Source: Pycnococcus provasolii
Lineage: Eukaryota > Chlorophyta > Pseudoscourfieldiophyceae > Pseudoscourfieldiales
Reading direction: 5' to 3'
DNA length: 64,000 nucleotides
Assembly: GCA_049487715.1 (NCBI GenBank)
Contig: CP150560.1
Location: forward strand, 186,001 to 250,000
Shown here: one piece after another, positions 59,548 to 64,000 of the stretch
How the letters are laid out: each line of letters opens with the position of its first letter
Numbering within the stretch: position 1 is the first letter of the stretch
Notes under the pieces: model-generated
Told to the model about the DNA's origin: nothing
Seen by the model: the letters and a program-made list of their open reading frames with translations, nothing else
The model's database searches: none
Position numbers and translations under genes: made by a program

Positions 59548-61353
59548 CTACTCAATGCGTAGACAATGCATGAAGTTGGGCAAGGCAGTTTGAAGTACAC
59601 CGTCGACGTATCCGTATCGATACCCGACCTCTTCGCAGTCTTCCAAGTTGTCCACCATATTTAATGTCAGAATTTCGGAGGCATCGCTCGCAAAGACGAT
59701 GGTGCGAAGGTCGCGGAGCGAAAGAAGTGGCGTGACGAATGTCGAGATGAAGTCCTCCTTCGTCTCACATGTGTATATGCCCATTCTATCGCAGTACATC
59801 ATGCCTAGCCATTGTATTTTCTTGCATCTCGATGCAATTCGTGCGAGACCGATATCTGTGACCAACTTCGAGTTGGAAAAGTCCAAAAGGAGCATCTCTG
59901 GACAGTGATTCGCAATACATTCGAGCATTGTGTCGTCGACGAAGTCGTTGCATCCAAGGTTGAGGTAGCGCAGCGTGTCACCGCAATCCGAGATTACAGA
60001 GGATATGTCCCCTTGAGTTATATCACGATTCGGACTCCACGCGATTCGGCGAGACGGCGATTCGGACTCCATGCATGACAACAAAGAGAGGTAGCGCAGG
60101 CTCTTGCAATGAGCCCCGATCGCGCGGAAGTCGTCGCGAGTCATTTCGCATTCATCCAGGCTCAAGCCGCAGAGATTCGTTCCGATCCCTGCGAGCATCT
60201 TTTCCAAGTCACCATCTTCGATGACACTGCCGCATAAACTGAGCCAGCGAAGGTGGTTCAATCGTGCGAGGTGACGAGGTGCTCCGGGAGGTGACTCACC
60301 ACAAAAGTCGACAGCCTCGAGATTTGGAAGGGTGTTCACGATCATCTTCATCTCGTCTTTGCTGACCTTGGAACTAAGCCGCAGCTTCTTGACAGTCGTG
60401 CCCACGCCGTTCTTTTTGATGCGGTTCAGCCATGTCTTGATGTCGTTGATGACTGCAATGTTCTTCATGCCTCGACAAGTCGAGAAGTATGTCTCGACTA
60501 GACGCGGGCACTTGTCGAAGAGCCTCTGCACGTGGCTCGGCGACACGAAGAGGTTGAAGGCGTCAATATCGGCCCTAATCTGCATAGACCAATTTTTTGG
60601 TCGCTCTTTCAGAGGCTCTGCTTCAAGACTCCTCAGCTTGCGGCAATTCTTGGCAAGTGACTTCACAAGCTCGTCGGTGACAAACTTTGTCGTATGCATG
60701 GGAATGTACGTCGGATCCGCCTCGAGGATCTGTTGTGAAATCTCTATTCTATCATTGAACCACCCGAGGTTATATGACATTGCGCTGGGCTCGTCCGCCA
60801 CGACAAAATCTTCGAGATTTGGGAAGAGGTGTAGGCGCTTTGCGATCCATGCAGCGTAGTTCCACACGTCCTTGTTCTTCCTCTCACGCGGCACTTTCTT
60901 CGCAGTGCCACTACTCGAACCCGCGACGCCCGACGTGAAGTTGCGGAGTTGCGGCGGCGGCGGCAGTGCCACGTTGAGTTTATCGACGTTGTCTTTCACC
61001 ATCGCTCGCCATGTTTTGCACGTTCCGGCGACGGCGACTAGAGCTGGAATGTCTGCGGAGAGCTGAGAGGTGACGAGTGTGCGAAAGACAGTGCCCGGCA
61101 GATCCTCCCACTGGGTTTGGATTGTTGTTGTCGTCGTCGCTTTCCCAGGGCCAGGGGTACGACAAGCTTCTTGAGGACGAGCCTTCGTGACCTTCTTGAC
61201 AGGACTAGTGAGGCAGAAGATCTTCCTCGGATTCGGCGCACCGACGGCATCGGCGTCGTCGGCGCGTCGTGCCAAGGAGGATGAAGCAGTGCCATGAGGC
61301 TCAGGATGCGGGGAGGCGTCAGGCGTTTTAGCCTTCTTACGATTCGGCGCCAT
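59548..61353 (-). CDS. F-box/leucine-rich-repeat-like protein
   Basis: 601 residues. After a basic disordered N-terminus, residues ~83-125 (WEDLPGTVFRTLVTSQL, then LVAVAGTCKTWRAMV) have the F-box layout (LP...L...L...L..V..TCK.WR). From ~200 to 560 there are leucine-rich repeats of the cysteine-containing type, such as LNHLRWLSLCGSVIEDGDLE, NLCGLSLDECEMTRDDF, LRYLSLLSCMESES, LRYLNLGCNDFVDDTML and MLLLDFSNSKLVTDIGL. The family expectation is a substrate receptor of an SCF ubiquitin ligase, here linked in pathway to the CSN3 gene 55 kb away. The target is unknown. Divergent from the RCC1-like gene with 120 bp between starts. Confidence 0.83.
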   Translation of the reverse strand: MAPNRKKAKTPDASPHPEPHGTASSSLARRADDADAVGAPNPRKIFCLTSPVKKVTKARPQEACRTPGPGKATTTTTIQTQWEDLPGTVFRTLVTSQLSADIPALVAVAGTCKTWRAMVKDNVDKLNVALPPPPQLRNFTSGVAGSSSGTAKKVPRERKNKDVWNYAAWIAKRLHLFPNLEDFVVADEPSAMSYNLGWFNDRIEISQQILEADPTYIPMHTTKFVTDELVKSLAKNCRKLRSLEAEPLKERPKNWSMQIRADIDAFNLFVSPSHVQRLFDKCPRLVETYFSTCRGMKNIAVINDIKTWLNRIKKNGVGTTVKKLRLSSKVSKDEMKMIVNTLPNLEAVDFCGESPPGAPRHLARLNHLRWLSLCGSVIEDGDLEKMLAGIGTNLCGLSLDECEMTRDDFRAIGAHCKSLRYLSLLSCMESESPSRRIAWSPNRDITQGDISSVISDCGDTLRYLNLGCNDFVDDTMLECIANHCPEMLLLDFSNSKLVTDIGLARIASRCKKIQWLGMMYCDRMGIYTCETKEDFISTFVTPLLSLRDLRTIVFASDASEILTLNMVDNLEDCEEVGYRYGYVDGVLQTALPNFMHCLRIE

Positions 61354-61473
61354 GTGAAGAAGTTGGAATAAATGGCGGGAGGGCGAAAGGGAACGGGAAT
61401 GGGAAATGGGGTTTTGAGTTTTTCCCCGTTTTCCATTTGAGGCGATCCGACCTATTCCGAAGCAAAACCATCA

Positions 61474-62535
61474 ATGTCGTCAGCAGCAGTAGTTGTAGGA
61501 ATACCCTCATCACAGGAACCTGTCGTGGAAGAATACGACTCTGAAAATGTCGCGTACGACGCGTTCAGGCTCGTGTTTATCCCGTGGCAACGCCGACGCC
61601 GACTCGCGCGTGAGCAAGAGCGCATGCACATCAAGCGCAGGAGTAAAACACTGTCTGTTGGCTTATATCAGCCGTTTTATGCGCTCATCGACGGTGACGT
61701 CGTGTACTGGGGTGGAATCGGCGAATACAATTTACCTGACGAGATGCATGGATGTATTTTCGAGATGAGGGATAATTTCATCTCAGTATCCGCGGGTGTC
61801 CGTCACTGCATAGCACTGCAAAGCGACGGGAACGTGATGTGCTGGGGCGACAACGAACACGGTCAAGCACCTCCCGACGGCATGGCAGGCGACTTCGTCG
61901 CGATTGGCGCGGGTGGCTCTCACTCCCTCGCGCTACGACGCGACGGGAGCGTCGCTTGCTGGGGCAACAACAATGGGGACCAGGCACCTCCCGCCGGTGT
62001 CGCCGGAGACTTCGTCGACATCGCCGCCGGTACCGGCCACTCGATCGCGATTCGACGCAACGGGAGTATCGCGTGCTGGGGACACAACGGCTACGGCCAG
62101 GCGCCTCCCGACGGCATCGAGGGCGACTTTGTCGCCATCGACGCGGGTAGTCAGCACTCGTTGGCGCTCCGACGCAATGGGAGTATCGTGTGCTGGGGCA
62201 ACAACGACGAAGGCCAAGCGCCTCCCGACGGCGTCGATGGTGACTTTGTCGCTATTGCTGCGGGTACATATCACTCGGCGGCGATCAAACGTGACGGGAG
62301 CCTCGCATGTTGGGGCACGGACGTTAACATATGTACCGGAGAGAATCGCCCTTTGCACGCGCCTCCCGAAGGCATCGCCGGTAACGGTGGCTCGTTTGTT
62401 GCCATTGCCGCAGGTGGCAATCGCGCGCTAGCCATACGGCAAGACCGCGACGGCAACGATGATGCCATCATGTGCTGGAGTGGCACCGAATTCATTGAAG
62501 TCGAAATGAATGAGGAGTCTGAAGAAGAAGATTGA
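61474..62535 (+). CDS. RCC1-like repeat protein
   Basis: 353 residues with about six beta-propeller blades of ~36 residues. The consensus is ALRRDGSVACWGNNNGDQAPP followed by G(V/D)...GDFV(A/D)IAAG...HS; the units begin near residue 108 and repeat almost perfectly to about 300. The D/N-G-S-(V/I)-x-CWG-x-N wording is the style of bacterial and algal secreted RCC1/BNR-type repeats rather than nuclear RCC1. An N-terminal ~70 residues (acidic, then PWQRRRRLAREQERM) is not part of the propeller. No signal peptide. Function unknown; the propeller is probably a protein-binding scaffold. The repeat is also visible in the DNA (period about 108 bp, 61830-62270). Confidence 0.85.
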   Translation: MSSAAVVVGIPSSQEPVVEEYDSENVAYDAFRLVFIPWQRRRRLAREQERMHIKRRSKTLSVGLYQPFYALIDGDVVYWGGIGEYNLPDEMHGCIFEMRDNFISVSAGVRHCIALQSDGNVMCWGDNEHGQAPPDGMAGDFVAIGAGGSHSLALRRDGSVACWGNNNGDQAPPAGVAGDFVDIAAGTGHSIAIRRNGSIACWGHNGYGQAPPDGIEGDFVAIDAGSQHSLALRRNGSIVCWGNNDEGQAPPDGVDGDFVAIAAGTYHSAAIKRDGSLACWGTDVNICTGENRPLHAPPEGIAGNGGSFVAIAAGGNRALAIRQDRDGNDDAIMCWSGTEFIEVEMNEESEEED

Positions 62536-62657
62536 GGAGTGAAGAGTGAGGAGACGACTTCAAGTGGGCTAAAACGTTGTTACTGTTTTTCCTTCCCACT
62601 TTCCCCTCCTCCTCCTTTCTTTTTAGTTGTAACTTGTAGCAGTCGTTCAAAATCTAG

Positions 62658-63719
62658 CTAGTTGTTGTTGATGTCGCTCTCCCCCTCCTCCACGTCGTCG
62701 TCGTAGTTGTAGTAGCTGTCACCACCCGGCCCTGGAGCTGCGTCGTAGTAGTAGTCTTCATCGTCGTAAAACTGAATGATGAGACGTTCAAGTTCAGGGT
62801 CGTCTGAACTTGCACGCGTCGAGGCTGTTCGTGGCACGCCTTTATTTTGTATCTTGCTTTTGCTCAGGGTTGCGAGAAGTTTTTCAGGAGCGATGCCCGC
62901 TGAATTGGCGATACGCCTCGCTCGCGAAATGTCCTCGTCCGACAGGCCAGGCCACGCCGACGCGGTCTCGTCTGAGACGCCGCGACTTCGCAGAACTGTA
63001 GCCTCAACAGCCTTCTCGTCGTTGCTGCTGCTGCCACCGCCGCCACTCTGAGCAGTGGAAGTGCATCGCACAACCTGCGTTTCCACAGGGGATATGCATG
63101 CACCGCCACCCATGGGACGTGAACGAGTCATGGTGCCGCTTGCCGCGTCACAAGAATCCCACGCGCTCCATTCTCCCGCAGGTACACACGAGCTCTTCCC
63201 ATTAGCGCACTGCGGATTCGTGGGATTCGTGTTGCCGGCATTGTACAGGCATTGTCCTCCAGCACAGCGCTGGCTTCCATCAGGGCATGCTCTCACGCAC
63301 ATGCCATTTTGCACGCTCGTGCACCTGTTCGATGCCGCGGCTGAGACACTTCCCACTCCAGCATCCATGGGCAAAAGTGCATTGCGGTACTCGCTCGGAG
63401 GGTCCTGCAGGACGACGTTGTTTTGAAACCCGGTGGCGTCGTTGAATCTCGGATCGAATCGGTTGCGGTTGACGTAGCACGCGCTCATGCACGCGTTGGA
63501 GTTGGCTCCGTGTCGTCGTTGGCAGTCGCTGCAGCTCTGCAGGAGCCGGCGTGACGCCGGCGTGAGTCGTGCGTGCGTGGACATGAGCTGACGTAACTGG
63601 AGCACATGCGGTGGCTCCTCCTCAGCAGACTCCTGCGACGACGACGACGACGACAAGTCAGAGGTAGCGCCGACGTGAACGACAAAGCAAGACGCGAGAA
63701 GAAGGCGCAGCATCGCCAT
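62658..63719 (-). CDS. Secreted Cys-rich protein with thrombospondin type-1 repeat
   Basis: 353 residues from ATG 63719 (MAMLRLLLASCFVVHVGATS, a clear signal peptide). A propeptide-like stretch ends RRLLQSCSDCQ, followed by a Cys-rich region (CQRRHGANSNACMSACY; CTSVQNGMCVRACPDG; CVPAGEWSAWDSCDAASGTM). The WSAWDSC motif with later RSRPMGGGACISP and VVRC is a thrombospondin type-1 repeat, an extracellular adhesion module usually C-mannosylated and O-fucosylated. The C-terminal ~140 residues are Ser/Gly-rich, helical, and end in a Tyr/Asp-rich acidic tail (DDEDYYYDAAPG). Probably a cell-wall or matrix protein. The frame is open to 63926, without signal-peptide character. A TATA box lies just upstream. 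Confidence 0.8.
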   Translation of the reverse strand: MAMLRLLLASCFVVHVGATSDLSSSSSSQESAEEEPPHVLQLRQLMSTHARLTPASRRLLQSCSDCQRRHGANSNACMSACYVNRNRFDPRFNDATGFQNNVVLQDPPSEYRNALLPMDAGVGSVSAAASNRCTSVQNGMCVRACPDGSQRCAGGQCLYNAGNTNPTNPQCANGKSSCVPAGEWSAWDSCDAASGTMTRSRPMGGGACISPVETQVVRCTSTAQSGGGGSSSNDEKAVEATVLRSRGVSDETASAWPGLSDEDISRARRIANSAGIAPEKLLATLSKSKIQNKGVPRTASTRASSDDPELERLIIQFYDDEDYYYDAAPGPGGDSYYNYDDDVEEGESDINNN

Positions 63720-63751
63720 GGACGTTGTCGTTGTTGCTGTGCCGTGACTCG

Positions 63752-63758
63752 ATTTATA
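63752..63758 (-). promoter_or_regulatory. TATA box of the thrombospondin-repeat gene
   Basis: TATAAAT on the minus strand, 33-39 bp upstream of ATG 63719. The distance implies a very short 5' leader if transcription starts about 30 bp downstream of the TATA box. Confidence 0.5.
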
Positions 63759-63836
63759 GTGCAGAAATAACAAAGGGAGAAGGGAAGCTATTTTTCTCGT
63801 CCCCGTCCGGGCAGCCGGGGGCCGTACCCGTACGGT

Positions 63837-63915
63837 TTTGTCGAGAGTCGTCGAAATTGATTTTCCGGAATTAGGGGTCGTCGAAATTGATTTTCCAGAA
63901 TCCGAATTAGGGGTT
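63837..63915 (+). repeat. Short direct repeat upstream of the thrombospondin-repeat gene
   Basis: The phrase GTCGAAATTGATTTTCC followed by (G/A)GAAT and a GAATTAGGGGT tail occurs twice in tandem (about 63846 and 63876). It lies about 130-190 bp upstream of the start; possible regulatory duplication, function unknown. Confidence 0.6.
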
Positions 63916-64000
63916 GGGTGATGCAATCCGATGCTGGAGATTCGGTTCGAACAACCACAACCGTTGTTTCAACAAGAACTAACCTTAATCAATCTGACCT

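Overview
This is a gene-dense eukaryotic nuclear window, most probably from a unicellular green alga of prasinophyte grade. The main clue is a PsbP gene whose product carries a plain chloroplast transit peptide followed by a twin-arginine thylakoid-lumen signal, with no ER signal in front, which points to a primary green plastid. Introns are few and short with ordinary GT-AG ends, genes lie tens to a few hundred bases apart and alternate between strands, and TTAGGG-type telomeric repeats occur as internal blocks. The species cannot be named from the sequence.

Layout. 1-13.5 kb: ELO fatty-acid elongase, a low-complexity Q/N/T/P-rich gene, psbP (one intron), COP9 signalosome subunit 3, a GH54 arabinofuranosidase, cyclin H, a CPA-type Na+/H+ antiporter and the ribosome-biogenesis factor KRR1. 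13.5-22.5 kb: an almost complete tyrosine-recombinase (DIRS/PAT/Ngaro-like) retrotransposon with split direct repeats A1...B1-A2-B2. Its Gag and RT/RNase H frames are separated only by one in-frame TGA, and its recombinase frame is interrupted. It inserted about 50 bp upstream of KRR1. 22.5-24.1 kb: a degenerate repeat tract and the decayed remains of another retroelement-like coding sequence. 24.2-38.5 kb: SWS1/ZSWIM7, a nonaspanin (TM9SF, one intron), an unrecognised gene with an RRM-like segment, a short-repeat protein, the golgin CASP, an EF-hand-like protein and a BMT5-type rRNA methyltransferase. 38.9-50 kb: alpha-arrestin, a poorly resolved gene ending in an unusual RNA hairpin set, an ACHT-type thioredoxin, a TRMT2A-type tRNA methyltransferase and an M3 metallopeptidase. 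50-64 kb: an APH-like kinase, an IPNS-like 2OG oxygenase, a small cupin, a PhyH-family dioxygenase, a small basic protein whose start codon is alone in exon 1, an AAAP amino-acid transporter, a secreted alpha/beta hydrolase, an F-box/LRR-like protein, an RCC1-like repeat protein and a secreted thrombospondin-type-1 protein.

Most genes are unrelated housekeeping functions: photosynthesis, ribosome and tRNA modification, Golgi traffic, ubiquitin-pathway control, transport and recombination. The only hint of functional grouping is the three adjacent oxygenase/cupin genes at 52.7-55.7 kb. The best candidates for something new are the retrotransposon (PHD-like finger in Gag, stop-codon-separated pol), the GH54 enzyme in an algal context, a set of mutually exclusive hairpins just after a stop codon near 42.4 kb, and an inverted pair of exon-like fragments whose indels are all multiples of three.
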